Origin: Deltaproteobacteria bacterium
Lineage (GTDB): Bacteria > Myxococcota > Myxococcia > SLRQ01
Assembly: GCA_007130885.1 (NCBI GenBank)
Contig: SLRQ01000078.1
Location: 1-50,783, forward strand
Reading direction: 5' to 3'
DNA length: 50,783 bases
Part shown: positions 8,755 to 18,312 of the stretch, piece after piece
How positions within the stretch are numbered: the first letter of the stretch is position 1
Layout of the letters: each line of letters opens with the position of its first letter
Translations under genes and position numbers: made by a program
Notes under the pieces: model-generated
What the model saw: only the letters and a program-made list of their open reading frames with translations
Databases searched by the model: none
Told to the model about the DNA's origin: nothing

Positions 8755-9584
8755 GCGATATAGGCGTCCTCTATTTAGTGTCGACACCGATAGGTAATCT
8801 TCGGGACGTGACCTTGCGGGCCCTGGACGTGCTTCGCTCGGTCGACAGGGTGGCCTGCGAGGACACACGACGCTCTCGCAAGCTCCTTGCCGCTTACGAG
8901 ATCCGAAAACCACTGCTGGCGGTCCCCGCGGCCGACGAGAAAAGACGCGCCCGAAAGCTGTCTGGACACCTGGAAATTGGAGAAAACATAGCGTTCGTAA
9001 GCGATGCTGGAACTCCGGCGATCAGCGATCCGGGCCGGATCGTGGTGCTGGAGGCGCTTCGGGTGGGAGCCCGGGTGGTCCCCGTTCCCGGCCCCAGCGC
9101 GCTGACCGCCGCGGCAGCCGCGAGCGGGCTTGTCTCCGGACGATTCTGTTTCTTGGGCTTTTTACCTCGAAAGACAACGGAGCGGCGCGAGCTCATCGAA
9201 AAATTCGGGGCTCTTCCGGCCGCGCTGGTCATCCATGAGGCTCCAACCAGACTCGATAAGACCCTATCCGATCTGTCTCATTCCCTGGATGACGATAGGC
9301 GGGCTGTGGTTTGCAGGGAGCTTACAAAAATTCACGAGGAGATCGAGCATGGATCCCTCGCCGATTTAGCTCTGCGATACACCGATGGTGCGCGCGGTGA
9401 GGTCACCATAGTCATAGGTCCACCTGCGAAGGAAAAGGAAAAAGACGCTCTTCTTACGATGGAGGAGGCTGTTCCTCTGGTAAGAGAGCGTGTGCGCGGA
9501 GGCGAGCGCCTCAAGGACGCTTGCAAGGCCGTGGCGAGGGACAGCAAGGTCGATGCCCGAACGCTATACCGAGCCTGTACCTGA
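8751..9584 (+). CDS. rsmI: 16S rRNA (cytidine1402-2'-O)-methyltransferase
   Basis: 277 aa, the usual RsmI length. The tetrapyrrole-methylase fold is clear from LYLVSTPIGNLRDVTLRALDVL, ACEDTRRSRKLLAAYEI, FVSDAGTPAISDPG, VPVPGPSALTAA, FCFLGFLPRK and RAVVCRELTKIHEE. The enzyme methylates the ribose of C1402 in the decoding centre. GTG 8751 overlaps the yraN stop. This is the last gene of the rpsP-to-rsmI run; the next gene is convergent, and the 81-base gap shows no convincing intrinsic terminator. Confidence 0.96.
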   Translation: MSDIGVLYLVSTPIGNLRDVTLRALDVLRSVDRVACEDTRRSRKLLAAYEIRKPLLAVPAADEKRRARKLSGHLEIGENIAFVSDAGTPAISDPGRIVVLEALRVGARVVPVPGPSALTAAAAASGLVSGRFCFLGFLPRKTTERRELIEKFGALPAALVIHEAPTRLDKTLSDLSHSLDDDRRAVVCRELTKIHEEIEHGSLADLALRYTDGARGEVTIVIGPPAKEKEKDALLTMEEAVPLVRERVRGGERLKDACKAVARDSKVDARTLYRACT

Positions 9585-9665
9585 CCCCGGCTTACGCACG
9601 GTTCGTCTCTGCCGCGGCAATTCCAGCCGCATCCACAGCCGCCTCCTCACAACGCCGGCTTCCAG

Positions 9666-11030
9666 CTAGAAAGTCATCTCACCCACTATCATCAGGGTGT
9701 AATGCATGCTGTTCTCGGCACCGAAACGGCGGCCCACCTGATCCCATCGAAAATCGTAGTTGGGGTTACGCTCGTCAAGCTCTATATCTTCTCTGCTGTA
9801 CGAGAGCGTTATCACATCCGGCTCACCTTCACCTGTCTCGTAGTAGCGGTCCCTTCCTATCGTCTCACGAGTGAGGAGATGAGGCGTATCGTATCCGAAG
9901 GTGAACAAGGTATGCAGCTTGCCGTACCGTGACGGCTGCGCTCGCAGCCCGATTGTGGTGTAAAGATGAGCATACTCGTCGTGATAGGTGAGCCGTTGCA
10001 GAGCGTCCGAGAGTATGGTGAAGTCTCGCCCCTCCGAGACGTATGTGGCACCAGCCGAGAGCTGGACGGCCACGCGAACGTACTCCTCCGGGATGACATA
10101 AGGAACCACCTCGGTGCCGAACTCGATTCCGCCCATGTGAGCAGGGCTCATGCCCCCTAGGTTGCTGCCCTGCCGGGTCCATTCCAGCCCCATGCAGGTG
10201 TTGTCCACGCTCGATGTGTTCAAGTCCATGTCGGCTAGCGAAGAGGCCTGGTCACAGTTGTGGAAAGCGTTGAGTTGAGGGCGGGGCAAAGTGTAGTGGA
10301 ACCGAACGAAGGGAACCAAAGGGCCTGCAGTGCGCGACAATGCCGTCTCGAAGTTCCATCGATTGACCCGATCGGACACTGGGGCCGGGTCGGCCGTCGC
10401 ATGCGAGACGACATTGGGAGCCCTTTCGGCCTGCATCGGAAATGTCCATGAGGCACCAATCACCCAGTTCGCGCTCCAAGGGTGCCGGTCTTCATTCAGT
10501 ACCCCCCACCGAAAACCCAGCGTCCCATTGTCCAGCCCGCCGCGGTAGCTCGAGTTTCCACCCATGGCGTCGGTGAACGCAAGCAAAGGTTCGGCGCAGT
10601 CCTGGTGCACCATCCCGCTTGCGCACAGTCCTTCCGTATTGTGCAGCGTCGAATGCTGAACGCGTCCGGCAAGAGTTCCCCGATCCCAGTCCTGCGCCTC
10701 CCGGAATACATACGGCCAGGTGATGAAGATCTCGAGATCCTTGTATAGGCCGGCGCGAATCGTGGGACGTATCTGGTTTATGGTTCGGGAGTACTGAAGC
10801 TCGGCGGCGTTCACGATGCCTAGGTTGCCCGTCTCCGGGTCCGTTTGATTGTGCTCGCGGGTGATTCTCGCCGAGTGCCAAGAGTGCACCCACCCGAGTT
10901 GAATCTTCAGCTCGAACGGAGTGTCCTCTTCGAATGCACTCGAAACCACCGTGATCTCGGAGGCATGTAGCGGCGAAGCAAAAATCACCGCGGTAGCCAA
11001 TACCGCGAGCTTCCGGAGCCAACGAGCCAT
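9666..11030 (-). CDS. secreted, probable outer-membrane barrel protein of unknown function
   Basis: 454 aa. A signal peptide (residues 1-24, ending SPLHAS-E) is followed by many short amphipathic strands (for example IRPTIRAGLYKDLEIFITWPYVF, VAVQLSAGATYVSEG). It ends in TLMIVGEMTF, a terminal Phe as in BAM-assembled barrels. Four to six cysteines lie near residues 130-270 (LCASGMVHQDCAEP, CDQASSLADM, DNTCMGLEW), perhaps forming disulfides. I recognise no specific family. It lies 74 bases downstream of the NtrC-type regulator and could belong to the same transcript or be its target. A TTGACA in that gap lacks a convincing -10, and I see no sigma54 site. Confidence 0.8.
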   Translation of the reverse strand: MARWLRKLAVLATAVIFASPLHASEITVVSSAFEEDTPFELKIQLGWVHSWHSARITREHNQTDPETGNLGIVNAAELQYSRTINQIRPTIRAGLYKDLEIFITWPYVFREAQDWDRGTLAGRVQHSTLHNTEGLCASGMVHQDCAEPLLAFTDAMGGNSSYRGGLDNGTLGFRWGVLNEDRHPWSANWVIGASWTFPMQAERAPNVVSHATADPAPVSDRVNRWNFETALSRTAGPLVPFVRFHYTLPRPQLNAFHNCDQASSLADMDLNTSSVDNTCMGLEWTRQGSNLGGMSPAHMGGIEFGTEVVPYVIPEEYVRVAVQLSAGATYVSEGRDFTILSDALQRLTYHDEYAHLYTTIGLRAQPSRYGKLHTLFTFGYDTPHLLTRETIGRDRYYETGEGEPDVITLSYSREDIELDERNPNYDFRWDQVGRRFGAENSMHYTLMIVGEMTF

Positions 11031-11104
11031 GTTGCCGTCCTTCTTATTGGGAAATCAAGGGTTTACGTGAAGGTACCAAGGGGTGATCCGGCGTGTCAAG
11101 AAGA

Positions 11105-12517
11105 CTAACCTGGCAAGTCCCGCAGGCCAAGCTCCTTCATCTTGAGTTGGAGGCTCTTTCTGCTGATGCCTAATCTCTTCGCGGCCTGGGTGACGTTTCC
11201 CCCGGTGGCCTCCAGCGCTCTCGATATGAGATCGCGCTCCAGGGACTGGGCTGCCTGTCGGACGATATCCTTCATGGACTCCCCGCCGGACTCGTCCGAG
11301 ATGTGACTCTGGTCGAGGCCGAACCCGCCGCGAGGACGTACGGGCTCCGGTAGATCATCCGCCCTGATGCGGCTGCTGTCAGTAAACAGTAGAGTCCGCT
11401 CCATCACGTTTTCGAGCTCTCGAATGTTCCCAGGCCATGAGTAGGCCTGAAGAATCGCGAGAGCGTCCGGCTCCACACTTTTCACCTGCTTGCCCAGACG
11501 AAGGTTGAACTTCGCGACAAAGTGTTCCACCAGCGAAGGGATGTCGGCTCGTCTCTCCCGAAGAGGTGGCAGCCGAAGCGGCACTACGGCCAGCCTGTAG
11601 TACAACTCTTCGCGGAATCTGCCGGAACTGATCTCCTTTTCGAGGTCGCGGTTCGTAGCGGCGATGAGTCGTACGTCCACGGATATTGTTTTGATCCCTC
11701 CTACTCGCTCGAACTCGGACTCTTGAAGCGCCCGCAAAAGCTTCACCTGCATTTCCGGGGGGATCTCGCCGATCTCATCGAGGAACAAGGTCCCACCGTC
11801 GGCAAGCTCGAACCGGCCGGGCTTGCTGGATACGGCACCGGTGAAAGCCCCTTTCTCATAGCCGAAGAGCTCTGCTTCCATGAGCTCTCTAGGTATGGCC
11901 GCGCAGTTGATCTTTATGAACGGACGGTCGCGTCGCGACCCGCCCTCGTGGAGTGACTTCGCTACAAGCTCCTTGCCCGTTCCGCTCTCTCCGGTAATGA
12001 GCACGGTAGATGGGCTGTCCGTAACTCGGCGGATAATCTCCAAGATCTCGCACATCGATGGAGAATTCCCGGCAATTAGAGAAAAACTCTCACCGGCCGC
12101 CAAGGCACTCTCCGGCTCGGCCCTGCTTCTTATGTCACAGCGTGCAAGCTCCCTGGTTCTTGCCGCTTTTCCGACGATGACCCGAAGCTCTTCTTGCTCG
12201 AACGGCTTTTGCAAATAGTCGAAGGCTCCGTTCTTCATGGCCTCCACCGCTGTGTCCACCGTGCCATGCGCCGTTATGAGTATCACTGGTATCTCCGGAT
12301 ACTTGACGTTGACCTCCCGCAGCAACGCCAGACCATCGACGTGCGGCATCCGAAGATCGGTAATAACCACGTCTATGTCCGCCGGTTCGGCATCCAGGAG
12401 TCGAAGGGCCTCGGCACCGTCGGTGGCTGTCTTGGTGTCGTGACCTTCGCGCCGTAGTAAAGCGGCCAAGACCTTTCGGATGTTGGCTTCGTCGTCTGCG
12501 ACCAGGATTCTAGCCAT
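11105..12517 (-). CDS. sigma54-dependent NtrC-family response regulator
   Basis: 470 aa. The REC domain (1-120) has acid pocket ADDE at 7-10, phospho-acceptor D54 in VITDLRMP and K104 in LQKPF. The AAA+ domain (~145-385) has Walker A GESGTGKE (176-183), GAFTGA (223-228), the loop that touches sigma54, and Walker [11 protein letters not shown] Fis-type helix-turn-helix is at ~440-465 ([24 protein letters not shown]). It activates transcription at sigma54 promoters after phosphorylation, most likely by the kinase 53 bases upstream on the same strand. All catalytic residues are present. Target genes are not shown by the window; the secreted protein downstream is a candidate. Confidence 0.95.
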   Translation of the reverse strand: MARILVADDEANIRKVLAALLRREGHDTKTATDGAEALRLLDAEPADIDVVITDLRMPHVDGLALLREVNVKYPEIPVILITAHGTVDTAVEAMKNGAFDYLQKPFEQEELRVIVGKAARTRELARCDIRSRAEPESALAAGESFSLIAGNSPSMCEILEIIRRVTDSPSTVLITGESGTGKELVAKSLHEGGSRRDRPFIKINCAAIPRELMEAELFGYEKGAFTGAVSSKPGRFELADGGTLFLDEIGEIPPEMQVKLLRALQESEFERVGGIKTISVDVRLIAATNRDLEKEISSGRFREELYYRLAVVPLRLPPLRERRADIPSLVEHFVAKFNLRLGKQVKSVEPDALAILQAYSWPGNIRELENVMERTLLFTDSSRIRADDLPEPVRPRGGFGLDQSHISDESGGESMKDIVRQAAQSLERDLISRALEATGGNVTQAAKRLGISRKSLQLKMKELGLRDLPG

Positions 12518-12570
12518 TTATAAAGCTTGTATACCTTTGAACGGTCCCGTGTCGACCGCTCGAAACTCGC

Positions 12571-14790
12571 TTAGGAAGCCTGCTCGATCTCTTGCGGCGA
12601 CTGAATACTCTCTCCTTGCCCGGATGGAAGCCATATTCTGATCTCCGCACCCTGGCCGGGCTCGGAGTGGACATCTATCCGGCCACTGTGATTCTCCACA
12701 ATCCGCTGGCATATGGGCAGTCCGAGGCCGGTCCCTCGCTCCTTTGAAGTGAAGAAGGGAACGAAAAGGTGAGGGCGCATATGCTCTGGAATTCCCGGCC
12801 CGTCATCACTGACGGCCACGAACACGGAATGTACGGACGGGGAGCCGCTCCCCTGCTTGTCATCCACGCCAACGGTTACCGTAAGAGTCCCTTTACCGGA
12901 CATTGCCTGGACGGAGTTCAGCATAAGGTTGATTAGCACCTGCCGTATTTGCTCGGGATCGGCATCTACAGGAGGAACATCGTCCGCCAACCGCTGAACC
13001 GTCTCTATTTCGCCGGAAATATCCTTTTGCTCCAGCAGGCGTAGGGTTCGCTTCACTACCTCACGAAGGTCGGTCTTGATGAAGCTCGCCTTCAAGGGAC
13101 GCGCATAGTCCAGGAACTGGGTCACTACGCCGTTAAGGCGATCGACCTCTTCGACAATGACCTGAAGAAACTCCGCTGCATCGCCGCAGTCGTTGGGGTC
13201 AAGCTGGTTTTGCTCGAGCCCACCGGCACCCTCGGCCGAAGAGTAAGAGTGATCGGGCGAAGCGGCCGGCCGGAGGTACTGGGCCGCCGCCTTGATTGCT
13301 CCCAGCGGGTTGCGGATCTCATGAGCAAGGCCGGCAGCCATCTCGCCTAATGCGGCAAGCCTATCGCGTTCCTTCATCCGTTCGTAAAGCTTGCTGTTTT
13401 CAACGACGGTCCCGGCAAGCTGGCCGACCACAACCAGTGCCTTTATCTCGTTGGTCGAGTAAGCCTCGTACACGCGCTCATCGTATAGCGACAGCAATCC
13501 GACCACGTTCGCGCCACTCATCAGGGGAACGAGGACTCCCGATGATAGCTTCTCCAAGCACTCGTGAAGTTCGCGCAGGCGGGCTGCTTCGTCCGTGAAG
13601 GTGGCTTCCGGTGTTTCGTCATCCGTGGGGTCAGGTAGAAAAGAGGTGCTCTGTTGGAGTCGCCGCTCCACGGTTTCGCGGAGCACCGCTTTTTGGCCCG
13701 CCTCCGCGGTGCACACCACTTCGCGCACCAACGTCGCTTCAAGCCACTTTGGTGGCTCCGGCCCCCGGTGTCCGATTCTCTTGAAGCCGGTGCCGTTCTC
13801 GGAAAGGAGATAGACCGACGCGTGTGTTGCGCGCCCCGTTTCATATAGACGGTCTAGAATATGCTCCGCGCAAGCAACAGGATCGATGATGAGAGGGACC
13901 TCTCGCTGCAGGCTTTGCAACACACGTTGAAGAAGGATCCGCTCCGAGAAGACTATCCCCATGACATGATGCTCGAACCGCGCTCGTAAAGGTTCGAACA
14001 ATGTCATCAAAGCCAGGCTGATTAGGGACACATTGAACACTATTAGTGCCGGATCGTTGCCCGCCAAAAGAACGATCACGCCGTAGACGAAACCCAATAA
14101 AAGGGCCAGGGTGCAGAGGACCACAAGTTTGGCCAAAAGCTCGTTCAGATCCAGCAGCCGGTGACGCAAAATGGCTTGTGACAGCAAATAGAGGTAGAGG
14201 ACCACCACTGCCTTGCCGACAGAAGGAACCACCGCGGGTAGGCCGGGAATGAACCCCGCAACGGCACAGCCCGCGGCTGCTAGACCACCCAGGACGAGAT
14301 ATGCGAGCCTCCCGCGTTCTATGAGGCTTGGAGTAGCGGTTCGGCTCTGATGAATCTGCCAGAGCACCGCCGCCAGCGCGAGAAACACGTAGCCGAACAC
14401 CACTCCTTTCAGCGCGGAGTGGTGTGCGAGGGGAGTCAGCGAGAACAGCACCCCCAGCGAGGTACCGAAGACGAGGGCACCGCGCAGTCTCTGGGCCGCG
14501 ATCTCGCTTGACTCGATCTCCATGCCGGCGGTTTGGCTGGAGAGGAATGCACGGAAGAACTGATGTGTCGCCAAAGGGATCGCACACGCAACGGCCAGCC
14601 GTAGCCGTTCGAACAACGGGCTGCCGCTGAAACCCAGAAGCAGATCACTCAGGAACCAGAACCCGAGCGTACCGGCGAACACCCCGAAGAGAAGCGACAG
14701 GTTCCTCTCTCTCGCTCTCAATGCAACGCCGACAGCCACGCCCGCCGTCACGATCGCTGCTAGAAACGATGTCTGTAGGTGTATGTCCAT
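12571..14790 (-). CDS. membrane sensor histidine kinase (multi-TM, GAF, HisKA, HATPase)
   Basis: 739 aa. Residues 1-265 hold about eight hydrophobic segments, like the 7TM/MASE-type sensor modules of PrsK/AtoS-like kinases. Residues ~285-465 form a GAF-like domain (THASVYLLSENGTGFKRIG, VLVPLMSGANVVGLLSLYDE). The HisKA domain carries H490 in GLAHEIRNPLGAIKAAAQYL. The HATPase domain has NLMLNSVQAM, DDGPGIP, FFTSKERGTGLGL. All kinase boxes are intact, so it should phosphorylate the NtrC-type regulator encoded next. A Ser/Pro/Gly-rich insertion of about 25 residues follows the H-box (AASPDHSYSSAEGAGGLEQ). It is divergent from selA across 133 bases. The signal sensed is unknown. Confidence 0.93.
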   Translation of the reverse strand: MDIHLQTSFLAAIVTAGVAVGVALRARERNLSLLFGVFAGTLGFWFLSDLLLGFSGSPLFERLRLAVACAIPLATHQFFRAFLSSQTAGMEIESSEIAAQRLRGALVFGTSLGVLFSLTPLAHHSALKGVVFGYVFLALAAVLWQIHQSRTATPSLIERGRLAYLVLGGLAAAGCAVAGFIPGLPAVVPSVGKAVVVLYLYLLSQAILRHRLLDLNELLAKLVVLCTLALLLGFVYGVIVLLAGNDPALIVFNVSLISLALMTLFEPLRARFEHHVMGIVFSERILLQRVLQSLQREVPLIIDPVACAEHILDRLYETGRATHASVYLLSENGTGFKRIGHRGPEPPKWLEATLVREVVCTAEAGQKAVLRETVERRLQQSTSFLPDPTDDETPEATFTDEAARLRELHECLEKLSSGVLVPLMSGANVVGLLSLYDERVYEAYSTNEIKALVVVGQLAGTVVENSKLYERMKERDRLAALGEMAAGLAHEIRNPLGAIKAAAQYLRPAASPDHSYSSAEGAGGLEQNQLDPNDCGDAAEFLQVIVEEVDRLNGVVTQFLDYARPLKASFIKTDLREVVKRTLRLLEQKDISGEIETVQRLADDVPPVDADPEQIRQVLINLMLNSVQAMSGKGTLTVTVGVDDKQGSGSPSVHSVFVAVSDDGPGIPEHMRPHLFVPFFTSKERGTGLGLPICQRIVENHSGRIDVHSEPGQGAEIRIWLPSGQGESIQSPQEIEQAS

Positions 14791-14923
14791 GCGGCTTTCA
14801 AGAAGCTATCAGCATTTCGAGGCGCCGTGTAATCCGCTCGCGGCACACTACCCAACCGAGGCGTTTGGAAGGGTCGCTGCCGAAGTAAGCGACTCAGCGT
14901 GGAATGCGGGATAGACTACCCAT

Positions 14924-16318
14924 ATGAGCGCCGAACGAAACGAGCTGTTACTCGAGCTCCCAGCGGTGCCTGAGATCTGCGAGCGTCCAGGTGTATCGAC
15001 CCTTATCGAGCTTCACGGGCGACCGGTGGTCGTCCATGCCGTGAGGCAGGTGCTCGAATCAGCAAAGAACCGAATACTGTCGAATGAGCCCCCGCCGGCT
15101 AGGGAGGAGATTCAGGCGCTTATCGGAGACGAGGTAGTCGCGGTGGCGGTGGCTGGTCGTCTCAAGCCCGGCCTGAGGCGCGTAATCAACGCCACGGGGG
15201 TCATCCTACACGCCAATCTTGGCAGGGCACCTCTTGCTCCGGAGGCCGTTGCGGCCGTGGCTTCAGCGGGAGGTGGGTATGCGAGCCTCGAGGTGGACGT
15301 TGTGAGCGGAGGAAAGGCCCCTCGAGAAAGGCACGTAGTAGGCTTGGTGCGCGACCTTCTAGAGTGCGAAGCGGCCACGGTCGTGAACAATGGTGCCGCG
15401 GGCGTCCTGCTTGCGCTCCAGGCGCTGGCCGGCGGGCGTGATGTACTTGTCTCGAGCGGGGAGATGGTGGAACTTGGCGGCGATTTTCGCGTAGTCGACA
15501 CCACAGTGAGCATCGGCTGCCGCCTAGTGCCGGTTGGAAGTCCGCAGCGAACACGACTCTCGGACTACGAGAGCGCTATCGGACCCGAGACCGGCGCTAT
15601 CCTCAAGGTGCAGCGTTCCAGCTACGATGTGCCGGGGTTTTCCGAGGCGGTAGCGGTTGGTGAGCTTGCGCCGCTGGCTCGAAAGAAAGGGGTGTCTCTC
15701 ATACACGACCTTGGGTCGGGCTTGTTGTCGGATGATCTCAATGAACAGATGCTCGAGGGTGAGATGACCCCCAAGAATAGCTTGCGTTCCGGCTCCTCGG
15801 TTGTCTGCTTCTCGGGTGATAAGCTCCTCGGGGGGCCGCAAACAGGCGTAGTGGCGGGAGAGGAAGCGGTAGTGCGCCTTCTCGAGGAGCATCCGCTGAT
15901 GCGTGCCTTGCGTTGCGACAAGCTTGCGTTGGCCGCGCTCGAGGCCACGCTGCGCTTGTATCGAGACGAGCGGGTGGAAGCGGTACCGATCGGTCAAATG
16001 CTCAGGGTTACTAGTGCCGAACTGGAGGCCAGGGCCGATGCGATTCTCAGTCATCTGTCCAGGCGAAAAGTGAAGGCCAGTATGGTCAAGTGCGTGGACT
16101 CGGTCGGTGGAGGTACCGCGCCATACTCGGACCTGCGAGGCATTGCGATAGAAGTGCCTCATTCCCGGCCGGGCCGAATGACCTCACGTTTGCGCACAGG
16201 GGATCCCGCCGTCTTGGCCGTGATGCGCGACGCTTGCGTGCATCTCCACCTGCGCACTGTCGGGGAGTACGAAGGTGATGCCTTGGCCGCGGCTGTCGAG
16301 AAGGCCGCTAGGGGCTGA
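14924..16318 (+). CDS. selA: L-seryl-tRNA(Sec) selenium transferase
   Basis: 464 aa, the full family length. This PLP enzyme converts Ser-tRNA(Sec) to Sec-tRNA(Sec) using selenophosphate. Family blocks visible: RRVINATGVILHANLGRAPL, VVNNGAAGVLLALQALA, SGEMVELGGDFR, LKVQRSSYDVPGF, HDLGSGLL, and the PLP-lysine motif CFSGDKLLGGPQTG. The C-terminal domain (GGGTAPYSDLRGIAIEV) is also intact. Partner genes selB, selD and tRNA-Sec are not in this window, so selA stands alone next to an HNH gene. Its presence predicts that the organism reads some UGA codons as selenocysteine. Confidence 0.95.
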   Translation: MSAERNELLLELPAVPEICERPGVSTLIELHGRPVVVHAVRQVLESAKNRILSNEPPPAREEIQALIGDEVVAVAVAGRLKPGLRRVINATGVILHANLGRAPLAPEAVAAVASAGGGYASLEVDVVSGGKAPRERHVVGLVRDLLECEAATVVNNGAAGVLLALQALAGGRDVLVSSGEMVELGGDFRVVDTTVSIGCRLVPVGSPQRTRLSDYESAIGPETGAILKVQRSSYDVPGFSEAVAVGELAPLARKKGVSLIHDLGSGLLSDDLNEQMLEGEMTPKNSLRSGSSVVCFSGDKLLGGPQTGVVAGEEAVVRLLEEHPLMRALRCDKLALAALEATLRLYRDERVEAVPIGQMLRVTSAELEARADAILSHLSRRKVKASMVKCVDSVGGGTAPYSDLRGIAIEVPHSRPGRMTSRLRTGDPAVLAVMRDACVHLHLRTVGEYEGDALAAAVEKAARG

Positions 16319-16437
16319 AACCGCCCTCTGGGCCGTAATCGGCGGCCGCTGCGCGGGTCTCTAGATCGATTCACGTGGGGATTCGCACCCTCTATGCTTG
16401 CGCGACGCTGCTGGCTGTCTTTACACTTACGATCCAA

Positions 16438-17034
16438 ATGTTGAACACAGCCGTCCTGGTTCTCAACAAGAACTACCAACCGATTCACGTCACCACGGTC
16501 AAGCGAGCCTTCGGCTTGCTGTACCAGGGAATGGCTCGCGCCGTGGACCGGCACTTCGATACCTTTGATTTTCCCTCGTGGGCGGCTTTGTCGGCGAGCG
16601 TCCATGACGAAACCATAGGCACTATCGAGCAGCGAATTCGCGTACCTAGAGTGATTTTGCTGCATGCCTGCAACCAGTTCCCGCGGGCGCGGGTTAGATT
16701 CTCGCGGTTGAACATCTATCTTCGGGACGGCAATCGTTGCCAGTACTGTGGGCGTGGCAGAAACAAGGTGGAGATCAACCTCGACCATGTCGTTCCGCGG
16801 AGCCGAGGGGGCAGCACCACATGGGAGAACGTGGTCTGCTCATGCATACCTTGCAATATACGCAAGGGAGGGCGGACCCCCCAGGAAGCAGGCATGAGCC
16901 TCCGGCGGCGGCCCGCTAGACCTCGGTGGTCACCTTTGGTCCAACGGGAGATCGGCTCGACCATCAGGGAGGCATGGAAACCTTTCTTGAGCCGGACGGA
17001 CGCGGCATACTGGAACCAGGAACTAGACCCCTGA
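16438..17034 (+). CDS. HNH endonuclease-domain protein
   Basis: 198 aa. The start is set at ATG 16438 because the protein then opens LNTAVLVLNKNYQPIHVTTV, the conserved N-terminus of this family; the open frame upstream to 16375 adds an unrelated hydrophobic stretch. The HNH core is CQYCGR, INLDHVVPRSRGGSTTWENVV and CIPCNIRKGGRTP, with two CxxC pairs for a structural zinc and DH...N as the metal-dependent nuclease residues. Such stand-alone HNH proteins are widespread in deltaproteobacteria and their role is unclear; they are not necessarily mobile. It is followed after 16 bases by an 88-aa unknown. Confidence 0.9.
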   Translation: MLNTAVLVLNKNYQPIHVTTVKRAFGLLYQGMARAVDRHFDTFDFPSWAALSASVHDETIGTIEQRIRVPRVILLHACNQFPRARVRFSRLNIYLRDGNRCQYCGRGRNKVEINLDHVVPRSRGGSTTWENVVCSCIPCNIRKGGRTPQEAGMSLRRRPARPRWSPLVQREIGSTIREAWKPFLSRTDAAYWNQELDP

Positions 17035-17050
17035 AGCGAGTGGAGGAATC

Positions 17051-17317
17051 ATGGCTCTCATCGTAAAGCCCGAGATGGCATGGCGCCGGGCGCGTGCAAT
17101 TGCATCAGATGTATCTCTTTATAACGAGAAGAAGATCATAGAGGGCATCAAGAACGACGATCTCTTCGAGCGACTGCGTGATGAGCTCCATGAAGGGCGC
17201 GACCTGTACCGCGATAGTGTCGATCCTGACCTATACGAGCGCACCAACTACTTCGACCGGGCGGTCATCGACATCATCGTTCGAAGCAAGGGGCACGTAG
17301 AGTCGAAGATCTGGTGA
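17051..17317 (+). CDS. small conserved-looking protein of unknown function
   Basis: 88 aa, predicted cytoplasmic and mostly helical, rich in charged residues (RRARAIASDVSLYNEKKIIE, DLFERLRDELHEGRDLY). GAGG lies about seven bases before the ATG. The end overlaps the rluD start (GTGA at 17314-17317), and HNH is 16 bases upstream, so it is embedded in a tight operon, which supports it being a real gene. I do not recognise a domain. The pattern of paired Arg/Glu helices suggests a small interaction partner rather than an enzyme. Confidence 0.8.
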   Translation: MALIVKPEMAWRRARAIASDVSLYNEKKIIEGIKNDDLFERLRDELHEGRDLYRDSVDPDLYERTNYFDRAVIDIIVRSKGHVESKIW

Positions 17318-18312
17318 CCCTGCTGTCGGTAAAGGCCGAGCAGGCCGGCCGGCGCCTCGATACATTCGTGTCTTCCTCTTTGCCCGAGCTGTCCCGGGCC
17401 AGGGTACAGCGGCTGATTGAGGAAGGGCACATTACTGTTGATGGACGGTCGTCTCGAGCATCCACGCGCATCAAAAAGGGTGATTCGGTGAGGGTGGTGG
17501 TCCCGCCTCCACGGCGTCCCGGCAGGTTGGAGCCGCAGGACATTCCGTTGGACGTTCTGTATGAGGATGCCGATATCTTGGCCGTCAACAAGTCAGCGGG
17601 CTTGACGGTGCATCCCGCACCGGGCAACCCCGACAGAACACTGGTCAATGCCCTGCTTCATCACATATCTGATCTCTGCGGCATAGGCGGAGAGCTGCGT
17701 CCGGGCATAGTCCATCGCCTCGACAAGGACACGACGGGCGTAATGATAATTGCCAAGAACGAAAGGGCACTGACAAACCTGCAATCACAGTTCAAGGCTA
17801 GAAAGGTGAAGAAGATCTACCGGGCCCTGGTGCACGGTGTGCCGAAGGCCGAGGAAGGGGTCATCGATCGCCCAATTGCTCGCCATCCTCGAGATCGAAA
17901 GCGTTTTTCATCGCGGCACGCGATTCGAATGCCCCGTGCGAGGGAGGCTCGAACTTCGTATAGAATACTCGAGGTCTTCGATGGAGCTTCGCTCCTGGAG
18001 GTAGGACTCGAGACGGGCAGAACGCATCAGATCAGAGTTCATCTGTCCGAGGAGGGGCATCCACTGCTTCACGATCCGGTTTACGGAGGAGCAAGGCGGG
18101 ATCGTACCGCTTCACAAGGGGGAGTCAGGCATGCCGCCGCTCTGCTGGGTCATCATGCGCTTCACGCGGCCCGGCTCGAGATAGAACATCCACGCTCCGG
18201 CATCTGGATGGTGTTTGATGCGCCGCCGCCGCCCGAGTGGAAACAGGCTATAGCCGCTCTCTCTGGAGAATGCGGGGAGAAGCCTCAAAAAGCTCCACCG
18301 AAGCCGAAGTAA
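17314..18312 (+). CDS. rluD: RluA/RluD-family 23S rRNA pseudouridine synthase
   Basis: 332 aa. The N-terminal S4 RNA-binding domain (RRLDTFVSSSLPELSRARVQ, LIEEGHITVDG) is followed by the RluA catalytic domain with GIVHRLDKDTTGVMIIAKN, whose Asp attacks the uridine, and GRTHQIRVHLSEEGHPLLHDPVYGG. In E. coli RluD modifies three uridines in helix 69 of 23S rRNA; the substrate of this copy is inferred from domain layout. GTG 17314 overlaps the preceding stop. The last 28 bases overlap the end of the convergent 1024-aa gene. Confidence 0.93.
   Translation: MTLLSVKAEQAGRRLDTFVSSSLPELSRARVQRLIEEGHITVDGRSSRASTRIKKGDSVRVVVPPPRRPGRLEPQDIPLDVLYEDADILAVNKSAGLTVHPAPGNPDRTLVNALLHHISDLCGIGGELRPGIVHRLDKDTTGVMIIAKNERALTNLQSQFKARKVKKIYRALVHGVPKAEEGVIDRPIARHPRDRKRFSSRHAIRMPRAREARTSYRILEVFDGASLLEVGLETGRTHQIRVHLSEEGHPLLHDPVYGGARRDRTASQGGVRHAAALLGHHALHAARLEIEHPRSGIWMVFDAPPPPEWKQAIAALSGECGEKPQKAPPKPK

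Noticed and set aside
11031..11104. TTGACA on the minus strand as promoter of the secreted barrel gene
   Set aside because: No acceptable -10 at 16-18 bases, and no sigma54 GG-GC element; not reported as a promoter.
13841..14587. 248-aa minus-strand frame within the histidine kinase
   Set aside because: Alternate frame of the kinase membrane region; Arg/Ser/Pro-rich and without motifs.
16438..17034. HNH protein as homing endonuclease or mobile element
   Set aside because: No intron, intein or repeat boundaries; it sits in a co-directional gene run with tight spacing.
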